Below, piece by piece: positions 46,110-54,994 of a stretch of DNA of 64,000 nucleotides. This DNA is from JBCCGG01 sp039029395. Its GTDB lineage: Bacteria; Pseudomonadota; Alphaproteobacteria; Kiloniellales; JAKSDN01. Within the stretch, counting starts at the first letter, position 1. The number at the start of each line of letters is the position of its first letter. The position numbers and the translations under genes are program-made. The notes beneath the pieces are model-generated. The model had not been told where the DNA came from, made no database searches, and saw only the letters and a program-made list of their open reading frames with translations. The DNA lies in the NCBI GenBank assembly GCA_039029395.1, contig JBCCGG010000031.1, positions 1-64,000 on the forward strand, read 5' to 3'.

Positions 46110-47459
46110 CTAGGCGACCTTTTCCGGCCCGATCGTATCGACGAAGCGCACCGGGGCGCCGATCGGCGTAGCCTGCAGTTCATCCTCGCGCATCACCACG
46201 TTGCCGCGCACCACGGTGGCGACTGGCCAACCCGTCACGGTCATGCCTTCGAAGGGCGACCAGCCGCACTTGGAGGCAAGCCAATTGCTGGTAATCTCGC
46301 GCCGGGCCTTGAGGTCGACCAGGGTCAGGTCGCCGTCGTAGCCAAGCGCGATGCGGCCCTTGCCAGCGATGCGGTAGATCCGCTGGGGCCCGGCGCTGGT
46401 GAGATCCACCAGGCGGGAAAGCGTGAGCCGCCCGGCGTTCACATGGTCGAGCAAGAGCGGCAGCAAGGTCTGGACGCTGGGCAGGCCCGAGGGGGTCGCC
46501 GGATAGTCGCCGGCCTTCTCCTCCCGGGTGTGGGGCGCGTGGTCCGAGCCGACCACGTCGACGATGCCGTCGCTGACCGCTTGCCACAAAGCCGCCCGGT
46601 GATGGGCGTCGCGGATCGGCGGGTTCATCTGGGCCAGGGTGCCCCAGCGGTCGTAACATTCGGGCGCGGCCAGGGTCAGGTGCTGGGGCGTGACCTCGAC
46701 GGTCACCAGGTCCTTGTGCTGGGCCAGGAGGGGCATTTCCTCGGCGGTCGAGATGTGCAGCACATGAACCGGCCGGCCGGTCTTTCGCGCCGTCGCGATC
46801 AGACGCTCGGTGGCGTGAAGCGCAACGATCTCATCGCGCCACACCGGGTGCTGGTCGACCGAGGCGCCGTCGCGCACCAGGGCCAAGCGCTCGCGCAGGC
46901 GCGGCTCGTCCTCGGCGTGGATCGCGACCCGGCGCTGGCCGGACTTCAGCACCCGGGCCAGCAGATCGTCGTCCTCGACCAAGAGGCTGCCGGTCGAAGA
47001 GCCCATGAAGATCTTGACCCCGCTGCAGCCGGGCAGCTGCTCCAGCTCGCCCAAATGCTCGGCGTTCTCTTCGGCCGCGCCGATGAAAAAGGCGTGGTCG
47101 ACCCAGGCCCGTCCCTTGGCGCGCGCCAGCTTGTCGGCCAAATCGTCGCCATCCAGGGTGTTGGGCTTAGTGTTGGGCATTTCGAACACGGCCGTCACGC
47201 CGCCGAGGGCGGCACAGGTGGTCCCGGAAGCCAGGTCTTCCTTGTGCTCCAGGCCGGGCTCGCGGAAATGCACCTGGGTGTCGATCACGCCGGGCAGCAC
47301 GTGAAGGCCGCTCGCGTCGATCGTCTTGCTGGCCGCAGCGCCGCCAAGAGACCCGAGCGCGACGATGCGCCCCTCACGAATGCCCACATCGGTCTCGATC
47401 AGGCCGCTCGGCGTGGCGACCTGGCCGCCGGTCACGGTGAGATCGAAGGGCTCTGCCAT
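46110..47459 (-). CDS. pyrC: dihydroorotase (class I type)
   Basis: A 449-residue amidohydrolase of the dihydroorotase/allantoinase group, for pyrimidine synthesis. Metal ligands His64 and the substrate Arg66 are in DTQVHFREPG. The bridging Lys is in CSGVKIFMGSSTG. Further His residues are in VAIHAED and VLHISTAEEM, and the catalytic Asp is in VVGSDHAPH. I see no mutated ligand, so it is probably active rather than a PyrC-like pseudo-subunit. Allantoinase cannot be fully excluded. The upstream gene is a glycosyltransferase, 17 bp away. Confidence 0.92.
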   Translation of the reverse strand: MAEPFDLTVTGGQVATPSGLIETDVGIREGRIVALGSLGGAAASKTIDASGLHVLPGVIDTQVHFREPGLEHKEDLASGTTCAALGGVTAVFEMPNTKPNTLDGDDLADKLARAKGRAWVDHAFFIGAAEENAEHLGELEQLPGCSGVKIFMGSSTGSLLVEDDDLLARVLKSGQRRVAIHAEDEPRLRERLALVRDGASVDQHPVWRDEIVALHATERLIATARKTGRPVHVLHISTAEEMPLLAQHKDLVTVEVTPQHLTLAAPECYDRWGTLAQMNPPIRDAHHRAALWQAVSDGIVDVVGSDHAPHTREEKAGDYPATPSGLPSVQTLLPLLLDHVNAGRLTLSRLVDLTSAGPQRIYRIAGKGRIALGYDGDLTLVDLKARREITSNWLASKCGWSPFEGMTVTGWPVATVVRGNVVMREDELQATPIGAPVRFVDTIGPEKVA

Positions 47460-47476
47460 GGTCTTTCCTTTCCCAG

Positions 47477-48508
47477 TCAGACGCGCGCCTGGAGCAGGCG
47501 CTTGAAGGTGTCGAGGTAGCGCTTAACGCAGGCGGTTTCGGAGAACCCCTCTTCGTAGCGCCGGGCGCCACCCGCCACAAGGCGCTCGGGCAAACCCGGC
47601 CCGTCGATCACCCGGGTGATCGCTTGAGCCAAGGCGGCCGCATCGTCGATCGGCACCAGCAGACCGTCGGCGCCGTCAGTGATCAGCTCGCTCGGGCCGG
47701 CGCTGGCAGCGGCGACCAAGGGCCGCCCGGCCGCCCAGGCTTCGAGGCAAACGTTGCCGAGCGGCTCGTAGCGCGACGGCACCAGGCAGATGTCGGCCGC
47801 GCCGATCAGCGCCGCACGATCGTCGCGCCAGCCCAAAAAACGCACACGGGGCATCACGCCGAGCTCATGGGCAAGCGCCTCGAGCTCGTCGCGCAGCGGC
47901 CCCTCGCCGGCCAGCCAAAGGTAGGCGCGCGGCTCGGACGCCAGGGCGCGCAGCAGGGTGTCGAAGGCCTTGGCCCGGTGCAGCCGTCCCATGGCGAGCA
48001 GCAAAGGCGCGTCCGCGGGCGTATCGAGCCCGTCGCGCGGAACCGGTGGAGCCGGCTCAATGGAGGCGAAGTTCGGCATGTAGTGGGCGCGCGCGGCTGG
48101 CCAGCCGTGGTTCACGACATGGGCGACGATGCCCTTGGTGTTGCAGAACAGGTGGTCGCAAGCCCTGTAGTACTTGAGGTCGTAGTAGCCGCCCAGGCGC
48201 GCCAGTTTCAGGAAGTTGCCCGCCGGCATGTACTTGGAGGCCCGGTTCATCCAGGTCAAAGCGATGTCGGGCCGAAAGTCGGCCACCGCGCGCTTCAGGG
48301 TCGCCTTGGTGTGCCAATCGAACCATTGGCCGAAGCGGCATTCCACGGGCTCCAGGCCGGCCGCGCGCAACGGCGCCGCGCGCCCCGGGTTGTGACGCAT
48401 GACGACCTGCTGGTCGAGCCCGGCCCTCTGGAGCGCCAGGACCAGACTGACGAAAAAGGTCTCGGCGCCGCCTTGATCGGCCCCGGCGATGACTTGAAGA
48501 ATTCGCAA
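47477..48508 (-). CDS. glycosyltransferase, family GT4
   Basis: A 343-residue retaining GT-B glycosyltransferase. The N-terminus reads LRILQVIAGADQGGAETFF, the usual first strand and Gly-rich loop. The C-terminal half has LLAMGRLHRAKAFDTLLRAL, a GEGPLRDELE segment and the E-x7-E type motif in PSRYEPLGNVCLEAWAAG. It probably builds lipopolysaccharide or another glycan from a nucleotide sugar at the inner membrane. I chose the TTG at 48506-48508; a GTG seven codons upstream is the alternative. It sits between the EamA gene and pyrC on the same strand. Confidence 0.9.
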   Translation of the reverse strand: MRILQVIAGADQGGAETFFVSLVLALQRAGLDQQVVMRHNPGRAAPLRAAGLEPVECRFGQWFDWHTKATLKRAVADFRPDIALTWMNRASKYMPAGNFLKLARLGGYYDLKYYRACDHLFCNTKGIVAHVVNHGWPAARAHYMPNFASIEPAPPVPRDGLDTPADAPLLLAMGRLHRAKAFDTLLRALASEPRAYLWLAGEGPLRDELEALAHELGVMPRVRFLGWRDDRAALIGAADICLVPSRYEPLGNVCLEAWAAGRPLVAAASAGPSELITDGADGLLVPIDDAAALAQAITRVIDGPGLPERLVAGGARRYEEGFSETACVKRYLDTFKRLLQARV

Positions 48509-48582
48509 GGCGCCCCGCCCTCTTACCACCTCGGCAATGAAGCCCTCTAGGATAGGAGGACGCCGGGCGCGAGGAAACCGAA

Positions 48583-49485
48583 TTAGCTGGTCGCTTGCGA
48601 CTTGGCGGTGATCTGCGCGGCGAAGATTGCGGCGACCACCAGGGCCGCGCCAAGCCCCTGGTAATAGGTCAGCGCTTCGCCCAAGAGCAGGATCGCCAGG
48701 GCGACGGTGATGACTGGCTCGAGATTCATGATCATTGCCGTGCGCGAGGCGCCGATCCGGTGCACCCCCGAAAACATGCCGAAGAAGGCGCCGGCGAAGC
48801 TCAAGGCGGCGGCCGCCAGAAGCGCCATCGCGGTCAGCTCGATTGGCGGCAAGGCCCAAGCACCGCTGCCGAAGGTCAAGCACAACGCAAGGGTCCAACC
48901 GGTCACGGCCATGTAGAAGGTCTTGAGGGTCGGCTGGACCGACGCCAACTTGCGGCCACTCCAAAGATAAGACGTGGCGACCCCGACGGCGGCCAGGACA
49001 GAAAACACCAGGCCCGGCAAGTTCAGATGGCCGAACCCGATGCCTAAACAGATCGCCAATCCGAGCAAGGCGGCCAGCAGGCAGGCAAGCTCCGAGAGGG
49101 CCAGCCGGCGCCGGTCGAGGGCGCATTCGGCCAAACTGGTGATCAAGGGGAAAGTGTAGAAGATCAGCACCGCCAGACTGACGGGTACGAAAGCGAAGGC
49201 GGCGATCAGGGAGCCAGACCCAATTGTGTAGGCCAGACCGGCAGCGGCGCAGTGAAGGAGTTCGCGCCCCGAGAGAACGAAGGAGATGCCCTGGACCTTG
49301 AGCCAAAGCCCGCAAACCAAAAGAAAGCTGCCGAAGCGAAAGACCAGCAAGGTCTCGGTGTTGCCGCCCAGGCCATAGACGATCGGCGCCAGAATATTGG
49401 AGAAGCTGATGCTGGTCGCCGCCGCCACGACCACAATAAAGCCGAGCGCTTTGCCTGAGGATTTGGTCGAGTTGAGGCTCGTCAT
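48583..49485 (-). CDS. EamA/DMT-family transporter
   Basis: A 300-residue inner-membrane protein with about ten hydrophobic helices arranged as two EamA repeats. The second repeat includes MIMNLEPVITVALAILLLGE, the usual helix pair with a conserved Glu-Pro and Gly-Glu. The substrate is unknown. It is divergent from the XRE gene, across a palindrome-rich 435-bp space, which suggests that the XRE protein controls it. A glycosyltransferase gene follows 74 bp downstream. Confidence 0.9.
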   Translation of the reverse strand: MTSLNSTKSSGKALGFIVVVAAATSISFSNILAPIVYGLGGNTETLLVFRFGSFLLVCGLWLKVQGISFVLSGRELLHCAAAGLAYTIGSGSLIAAFAFVPVSLAVLIFYTFPLITSLAECALDRRRLALSELACLLAALLGLAICLGIGFGHLNLPGLVFSVLAAVGVATSYLWSGRKLASVQPTLKTFYMAVTGWTLALCLTFGSGAWALPPIELTAMALLAAAALSFAGAFFGMFSGVHRIGASRTAMIMNLEPVITVALAILLLGEALTYYQGLGAALVVAAIFAAQITAKSQATS

Positions 49486-49771
49486 TCCACCAAGTCCTGA
49501 TGGCTATTCCGCCACGTCATGGGACAGCTCCTTCGCCGAAGGAGCCTAGTCCCTTCGTGGGGTGAAATCCACGCGCTTCAAGGGCATAGAGGCGCGAACT
49601 TCCTATCGACGACGCCGAATGCCTAGAACGGCAATGGGGCGATTCGGCGTTAGCTTCAAACATCGAGTCACGTTTGGTGGTGCAAGGAATTCAGCGGCAC
49701 TTAGACTGCCAAAGCTGAGGTCGTCTAAAATGCCAAATTGGTCCAGGCCCGGTATAGAGGCAAAAGTCGTT

Positions 49772-49785
49772 CAATTGGCCAATTG
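49772..49785. promoter_or_regulatory. CAATTG palindrome, possible operator
   Basis: CAATTGGCCAATTG is a perfect 14-base palindrome. A further CAATTGG lies 8 bases downstream (49794-49800) and a related CCAAATTGG about 35 bases upstream. The cluster lies between divergent EamA and XRE genes, so a role in controlling one or both is likely. Confidence 0.5.
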
Positions 49786-49867
49786 CAGTAACGCAATTGG
49801 TTCTCCCAAGTCTTGATGCCTGATAGTTGTATATACTCGAAATGTTCTACAGTATTGCTATCGAGAC

Positions 49868-49881
49868 CATACATATGTATG
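49868..49881. promoter_or_regulatory. CATACATATGTATG palindrome, possible XRE autoregulatory site
   Basis: CATACATATGTATG is a perfect 14-base palindrome about 40 bases upstream of the XRE start, near where its promoter should be. XRE regulators often bind such sites in their own promoter. Confidence 0.5.
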
Positions 49882-49920
49882 ACTATGGGCCTCGATGAGT
49901 TTTAACAAGTGGGGTGCGAC

Positions 49921-50367
49921 GTGGCGGCAAAACGAAAAGTAGGGCGACCGCGCGGAGGCGGGCCGAACCCAATCGACGTCCATGTGGGACAAAGGGTCAG
50001 GCTGCGTAGAACATTGCTTGGGTTTAGCCAAGAAAAGCTCGGCGAAGCCCTTGGGCTAACCTTTCAACAGGTTCAAAAATATGAGCGCGGATTGAACCGC
50101 ATCGGCTGCAGCCGGCTTTACGACTTGAGCCGCATTCTCGACGTGCCGGTCGGATTCTTCTTCGACGACATGCCCGAAGACGTAGCGGCCAAGTCCCCAG
50201 CCCAAACCAGAGGCAAGCGCGCCAAGGCCACGAACGTCGGCGTAGACCCATTGGCGAAGCGTGAATCTCTCGAGTTCGTGCGGGCCTACTACAAGATCTC
50301 CGACCCGATCGTGCGAAAGAGACTGTTCAACATGGTCAAATCTTTGGCCATGAGCGAACAGCAGTAA
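49921..50367 (+). CDS. XRE-family transcriptional regulator
   Basis: A 148-residue protein with a Cro/CI-type helix-turn-helix (VHVGQRVRLRRTLLGFSQEK, then LGLTFQQVQKYERGLNRI). LYDLSRILDVPVGFFFDDMP is a phrase common in alphaproteobacterial XRE proteins. The C-terminal 60 residues form a helical domain of unknown ligand. I chose the second GTG (49921), whose upstream GTGGGG could be a ribosome site; a GTG at 49909 is in frame. It is divergent from an EamA transporter and lies 29 bp from the convergent lysR. Confidence 0.9.
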   Translation: MAAKRKVGRPRGGGPNPIDVHVGQRVRLRRTLLGFSQEKLGEALGLTFQQVQKYERGLNRIGCSRLYDLSRILDVPVGFFFDDMPEDVAAKSPAQTRGKRAKATNVGVDPLAKRESLEFVRAYYKISDPIVRKRLFNMVKSLAMSEQQ

Positions 50368-50396
50368 ACCAGAGCGAGCCGGCCGCCGCCGGTGCC

Positions 50397-51308
50397 CTAA
50401 TCCTGTCTAGCGTATGGCTTAATGGCGCCGCCGCCCGATTCGGCGATGAGCCAATCGCGAAAGGCGGCCAGTCCGGCTCGGTTCTTTCTCTTGGTCAGGC
50501 TAATCAGATAGTAGGCACCGACCGGGTAGGGTTCCTCGACCAAAACCTCGATCAACTGGCCGTTCTTGATCTCGCGCTCCACGAAGCGCAAGTCGGTCAA
50601 AGCAATTCCAAGCTTGCCCAAACAGGCCTGAATCGCCGTCTCGTCGGTCTCGAAAGGTATGCCCTGGTCGATCGGTAAATCCGGGACACGTTTGGCCTTC
50701 GCCCATAAGCGCCAATCCCAACCGTCCGGCGTATTCAAGATCAGCGGATAATTCTTCAACTCCTGGGCGGAGCGCAGGGGCTTGCGATCGGGCAAGAGCT
50801 CCGGATCGCAGACGACCGTCGCCTGCTCGACGAAGATCAGGTCTTTCACAATATCTTTCGTGGCCGGCTCGCCGTAGATGATTGCGGCGTCGTAGCTCTC
50901 GAGCGCCAAATCGGCGGGCTCCACCTCGGTCGTCAGACGAATCCGAACCTCGGGATACAGCTTCTTGAAACGATGCAGCCTGGGGATCAACCAGCGAACC
51001 CCAATGGTCGTGAGGACCTTCACGCGCAGCTCGGAGCGCGCTTCCAGCAAATCCCTTGCCAAGTCCTCCAACTGGTCCAAGGCGCTGGACGCCGGCGGAA
51101 AGATGCGCCGGCCCTCATCGGTCAAGGAAATGGACTGGTGGTGGCGGTCGAACAGCTTTGTGTTGAAGAACTCCTCGAGCGTCTTGACATGGCGACTGAC
51201 GGCCCCAGGGGTCACGGACAACTCTTCTGCCGCTAAGGAGAAACTGAGATGGCGCGCTGAAGCCTCGAAGGCCTTGAGCGCGTTGAGCGGTGGAAGAAGC
51301 CGACGCAT
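50397..51308 (-). CDS. LysR-family regulator of the diamino-acid cluster (GcvA type)
   Basis: A 303-residue LysR protein. The winged helix-turn-helix is at residues about 5-65 (ALKAFEASARHLSFSLAAEELSVTPGAVSRHVKTLE), followed by the periplasmic-binding-like effector domain with IRLTTEVEPADL. It is divergent from the SbnA-like gene by 175 bp that contain a dyad and direct repeats, so it likely activates that operon and represses itself. The effector may be a pathway product or precursor; this is inferred only from position. Confidence 0.92.
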   Translation of the reverse strand: MRRLLPPLNALKAFEASARHLSFSLAAEELSVTPGAVSRHVKTLEEFFNTKLFDRHHQSISLTDEGRRIFPPASSALDQLEDLARDLLEARSELRVKVLTTIGVRWLIPRLHRFKKLYPEVRIRLTTEVEPADLALESYDAAIIYGEPATKDIVKDLIFVEQATVVCDPELLPDRKPLRSAQELKNYPLILNTPDGWDWRLWAKAKRVPDLPIDQGIPFETDETAIQACLGKLGIALTDLRFVEREIKNGQLIEVLVEEPYPVGAYYLISLTKRKNRAGLAAFRDWLIAESGGGAIKPYARQD

Positions 51309-51320
51309 GTGACCTTTGCC

Positions 51321-51360
51321 TTTGAGTTTTTCTCACAGTTTAACTGAGAACATTTGAGTT
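51321..51360. promoter_or_regulatory. LysR operator candidate with dyad and direct repeats
   Basis: CAGTTTAACTG (51336-51346) is a palindrome with a single central base. TTCT and AGAA flank it at 51330 and 51347. TTTGAGTT occurs on both sides (51321 and 51353), 32 bases apart, about three helical turns. The site lies just upstream of lysR in the divergent region. Confidence 0.55.
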
Positions 51361-51483
51361 GCATCTACCACTTTTTGGATAGAATTTTACTCCATTCGAT
51401 AAGCAAGCCGGAAAGGGGAACCTATCGGCAATTAGACTATAACCAACTGTAATTAAACGGCTAACAATGCGGGGGAGGCCACG

Positions 51484-52542
51484 ATGATTAACGCTATTCC
51501 GTCTTCGGGATCCTATTCTCAATGTATCGCAATGCCACGAATAGTAGAGCTTACCTCCAATCTCTGCGTTGCCCAATTCGAGATCATGAAACTGATTCCG
51601 GCCCATGGGATTATTGAACAGGCGGTTCGACAGGGCGAGCTGTCGCCCGGTGGCACGATCGTCGAAGTGAGCTCGGGCACCTTCGCCTTGGCCTTGGCGA
51701 TTTTGGCGAAGGAGCAGGGCTACCGCTTAAAGCTGGTCACCATAGATATCGATCCGGTGCTCCACGGCAGGCTTCTTGGCCTGGGCGCCGAGGTTCATGT
51801 GGTGCGCGAACCCGACGCCTCGGGCAGCATTCAGCGGACTCAGCTCAACATCCTAGAGCGGCTGCGAGAAGAGACGCCGGATGCCTTTTGGTGCGCCCAA
51901 TACAGCAATCAGAACAACCCGGGCTCCTACACACTCTTCGCGGATTACCTGAGGACGATCTTCGATCAGCTGGACGTGCTGGTCGGCACGATCGGAACCG
52001 GCGGTTCTATGACCGGCACGACCAGGTCCTTGCGGCGTCACTGGTCCCAGCTCGAGGCGGTCGCCGTGGACAGCACCTACAGCGTCTCCTTCGGAATTGA
52101 CGGTGATGGCGCGGATTCCGTGTGCCGTCACTACATGGACCAGATGCTGGGCCTCGGCAGCCGGGTCAAGGTGCCGGTCTTGGATCACTGTCAGTTCGAC
52201 CAAGTGCATTGGTTGCCGTTCCGTACCATGGTCCAAGGAACCCACGAGCTCCATGACGAGCATGGCCTCTTCATGGGTCCGACCAGCGGTGCCGCCTATT
52301 GGGTCGCAAGGTGGATTGCCAAGAACAACCCCGATCGCAAGGTTCTGGCCCTGCTGCCGGACACGGGCTTGCGCTACGTCAGCACGCTGTTCAACCGGGA
52401 TTGGGTCCGGGCGCTGGACATCTCCGAGCCCTACCTTCGAGCGGATCCGGACTGGGTTGGCGATCAGAGCGCTGTGGGAAATCTCTGGGCGGCGATGCCG
52501 TGGGAACGCCGGACTCTGGAAGCCTGCCCGATCGCGGCCTGA
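51484..52542 (+). CDS. SbnA-like PLP enzyme (cysteine-synthase superfamily)
   Basis: A 352-residue fold-II PLP enzyme. Aligning to CysK by spacing puts the Schiff-base Lys at Lys36 (EIMKLIPA). The phosphate loop is GTGGSMTG (173-180) and the C-terminal GPTSGAAYWVA matches the PLP N1 pocket. WCAQYSNQNNPGSY and VDSTYSVSFG resemble SbnA, which joins O-phosphoserine and glutamate on the way to 2,3-diaminopropionate. The substrate loop is SSGTFALA, where CysK has TSGNTG, so the substrate may differ. The ATG follows GGGGGAGG. It is the first gene of the operon. Confidence 0.85.
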   Translation: MINAIPSSGSYSQCIAMPRIVELTSNLCVAQFEIMKLIPAHGIIEQAVRQGELSPGGTIVEVSSGTFALALAILAKEQGYRLKLVTIDIDPVLHGRLLGLGAEVHVVREPDASGSIQRTQLNILERLREETPDAFWCAQYSNQNNPGSYTLFADYLRTIFDQLDVLVGTIGTGGSMTGTTRSLRRHWSQLEAVAVDSTYSVSFGIDGDGADSVCRHYMDQMLGLGSRVKVPVLDHCQFDQVHWLPFRTMVQGTHELHDEHGLFMGPTSGAAYWVARWIAKNNPDRKVLALLPDTGLRYVSTLFNRDWVRALDISEPYLRADPDWVGDQSAVGNLWAAMPWERRTLEACPIAA

Positions 52543-52586
52543 ACGAGCCGGCACAAGACCATTCCGGAGACCTATCGGGGGCCAAG

Positions 52587-54026
52587 ATGACCAGCGCAGC
52601 GCACCAAGTGTCCCAACGCGGGGACCCAAACATTGCCGCCATGCCTTTGCCGCCACTGGCGGCGGCGAGCGACGCCGCTGCAGCGCTCGAGGTTCTGCCC
52701 ATGCCGGCGCTGCTGGAGCCTTCCATATCCGCGTTCTTGACGCGGGAGCGGGCGCTTTTGTTCGAGCTGTCGCGAGGTCTTGGCCCCTCGGTGCACTACC
52801 TCTTCCCGGAGATCTTCACCGCAAACATCAGGCGTTTTCAGGGCGTTCTTCGTGACGCCGCTGTTCGGCACGAGGTGCTCTTCGCCATGAAGGTGAACCG
52901 CTGCGCCTGCTTCCTGGAGACCTGCGGCGCGCGGGGCTTCGGGATCGACGCGGCAAGTTACGAGGAGCTTAGGGAAGCCCTTGCGGCCGGCGTGGGCAGC
53001 CGGCAGATCTGTGTGTCGGGCCCACAGAAACCCGCCGACACATTGATCCTGGCAAGCCGCGTCGGAGCGCTGGTCGCGGTCGACAGCCTCGAGGAGCTGA
53101 AGTTTATCGGCGAGCTTTGGTCCGCCGGCCGATTGTCCCGGCCGCTCCAGATCCTCTTGCGTTGGAAGGGCGTAACCCCGCGCCAGTCTCGCTTCGGCTT
53201 GAGCGAGGCCGACCTTCATGTCGCATGCAATAGCCTACAGGGGGCCGAGCACCTCGTGCTGCGCGGCCTTAGCTTCCATCTCGGGGGCTACGATCTGGAG
53301 CAGCGCGCGCGCAGCCTATCGGCCAGCTTGGACAAGATCGCGGATCTGCGCGCCAATTTCGACGATTGCGACACGGTCGACATCGGCTGCGGCTATTCGA
53401 TCAACTACGTGGCGCGCGCCACGTGGGAGCGCTTCTCGCGACACGGCGGCACCGACACTGGCCCCTGCTATCCCGGCTGGGCGCGCTTCGCAAAGCACGA
53501 TTCACTGCAAGAGATACTGGCCTGGCGCGATGGCACCCGGCCGACCCTGTCGGATCGCCTGCGGCGCGACGACGTGTATTTGCTCTTGGAGCCGGGGCGC
53601 GCCGCACTGGACCAAGCGGGGCTTTCGGTCTTTCGGGTCAACGGCGCCAAGCGCGGCGCTGGCGAGCTCTACACGGTGAACCTGGCGGGCAACAGCCTCA
53701 GCCTGAGTGAGCGCTGGTTCGACTGCGAGGTTCATATCGATCCGATCCTGATCGGAGCTTCGGAGATCGACCAGGCGCGCCGGCCGGTGGCCGCGACGAT
53801 CACGGGCGCGAGCTGCCTGGAAGACGACGTCTTCTCGATGCGGCGCGTGCGTCTGACCCGCGTCCCCCGGCCCGGCGACCTGCTCGCCTATGCCAACACC
53901 GCGCCCTATCAGATGGATTTCGCCGAGACGGCGATTCACCGCGCAAAGCTGCCGGCCAAGGTGGTCATCGAAAGCGAAGGCGGCCGCCCGGTCTGGCGCT
54001 GCGAGCGCGGCCCGGGTCACGGGTGA
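52587..54026 (+). CDS. fold-III PLP-dependent amino-acid decarboxylase (Orn/Lys/DAP type)
   Basis: A 479-residue alanine-racemase-fold decarboxylase. PLP Lys102 is in LFAMKVNRCAC, followed by GIDAASYEELREAL, the HLGGY strand, EPGRAALDQAG and the C-terminal TGASCLEDDVFSM, where the second-subunit Cys contributes to the active site. About 40 residues precede the fold. Members decarboxylate diaminopimelate, ornithine, arginine or carboxylated diaminopropionate (SbnH). Here diaminobutyrate or diaminopropionate is a plausible substrate. The gene begins 44 bp after the SbnA-like stop. Confidence 0.88.
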   Translation: MTSAAHQVSQRGDPNIAAMPLPPLAAASDAAAALEVLPMPALLEPSISAFLTRERALLFELSRGLGPSVHYLFPEIFTANIRRFQGVLRDAAVRHEVLFAMKVNRCACFLETCGARGFGIDAASYEELREALAAGVGSRQICVSGPQKPADTLILASRVGALVAVDSLEELKFIGELWSAGRLSRPLQILLRWKGVTPRQSRFGLSEADLHVACNSLQGAEHLVLRGLSFHLGGYDLEQRARSLSASLDKIADLRANFDDCDTVDIGCGYSINYVARATWERFSRHGGTDTGPCYPGWARFAKHDSLQEILAWRDGTRPTLSDRLRRDDVYLLLEPGRAALDQAGLSVFRVNGAKRGAGELYTVNLAGNSLSLSERWFDCEVHIDPILIGASEIDQARRPVAATITGASCLEDDVFSMRRVRLTRVPRPGDLLAYANTAPYQMDFAETAIHRAKLPAKVVIESEGGRPVWRCERGPGHG

Positions 54027-54047
54027 TCCGATGACCGGACAAATAGC

Positions 54048-54962
54048 ATGAACCAACAGCATCCCAACGCGGCGATTTTGGCGCTGGGCTTCGCCGTCCT
54101 GGCGGTCGTGTTCAACACCGGCATGGACACCCTGGCCAAGCTGGCAACCGGCTCTGCGGCAACGTGGCAAATTGTCTTCCTTCGCTGGGCCTACGCCGTC
54201 ATTCTACTCTTGCCCTTCGTGATCCTGCATAAGCCTTGGCGCCGGTTGTTGGCAGCGCCGCGCGTGCATATTTGGCGAGTTGGGCTGAACCTGATCGCCA
54301 GCTATTGCCTTTACTACGCCTTGCATGAGCTGCCGCTCTCGGTCGTGCTCTCGATATTCTTTGCCGAGCCGCTCTTCACCCTGGTGATGGCCCGCATCGT
54401 GATCGGCGAGCCCGTGAGCCCGAGCCGCTGGCTCGCCACCTTGGCCGGACTCGGCGGCGTGCTCGTCATGACCCGGCCGACACTGATGCTCGCCGATTTA
54501 CAGGCCTTGGCGGTCGTCTTGGCCCTGGCCGGCGCGGCTTGCTGGGGCCTGATGCACGTCATCACAAAGCAGGCCGGACAAAGCGAATCGACCCTATCGC
54601 TGATGTTCTGGCTGGCTGCCATAACCGCGCTGTTTTCGGCTGGGCCCGCTGCCAGCACCTGGCAGCCGCTCGCCCTCGAGACCCATGGCATCATGGTTGG
54701 GGTCGCGCTGCTCGGCTCGCTCTACAGCTTCTTTTGGATCGTGGCTCTCAAGATCGGCACCGCCGGGCAGATCGCCAGCGTCGCCTACCTGACACTGCCG
54801 TTGGCTTACCTCGCCGGCTACCTGGTGTTCGGGGAAGTGCCGGCGCCCTCGACGATCCTGGGCAGCTTGATCGTGATGGCCGCGGTCTATTGCGCGACCC
54901 GACCCAGCGCACGCGCCAAAACAAAGACGATCGAGCGCGTTTCCGCGGAGCGTCAGTCTTGA
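54048..54962 (+). CDS. EamA-family exporter inside the diamino-acid operon
   Basis: A 304-residue protein with about ten transmembrane helices in two EamA repeats (FNTGMDTLAKLATG, SVVLSIFFAEPLFTLVMARI, IASVAYLTLPLAYLAGYLVF). Its place in the middle of the operon, 21 bp after the decarboxylase, suggests it exports the pathway product or an intermediate. Its last base overlaps an ATG shortly before the aminotransferase start. The transported compound is inferred only from context. Confidence 0.92.
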   Translation: MNQQHPNAAILALGFAVLAVVFNTGMDTLAKLATGSAATWQIVFLRWAYAVILLLPFVILHKPWRRLLAAPRVHIWRVGLNLIASYCLYYALHELPLSVVLSIFFAEPLFTLVMARIVIGEPVSPSRWLATLAGLGGVLVMTRPTLMLADLQALAVVLALAGAACWGLMHVITKQAGQSESTLSLMFWLAAITALFSAGPAASTWQPLALETHGIMVGVALLGSLYSFFWIVALKIGTAGQIASVAYLTLPLAYLAGYLVFGEVPAPSTILGSLIVMAAVYCATRPSARAKTKTIERVSAERQS

Positions 54963-54994
54963 TGGGAAACACTAGAAGCAAGAGGGAGGACGAG

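Larger units (their letters stand above)
49486..49920. other. palindrome-rich divergent region EamA / XRE
   Basis: 435 bases with no supported gene; an 84-codon open frame at 49562-49816 has no family features. The region is AT-richer than its surroundings. It contains two perfect 14-base palindromes (listed separately), GTATATAC near 49828, and extra CAATTGG and CCAAATTGG copies near 49794 and 49735. Confidence 0.55.

Noticed and set aside
49562..49816. 84-codon open frame before the XRE gene
   Set aside because: No family, no good ribosome site, unusual Arg/Ser content, and it overlaps the palindrome-rich control region.
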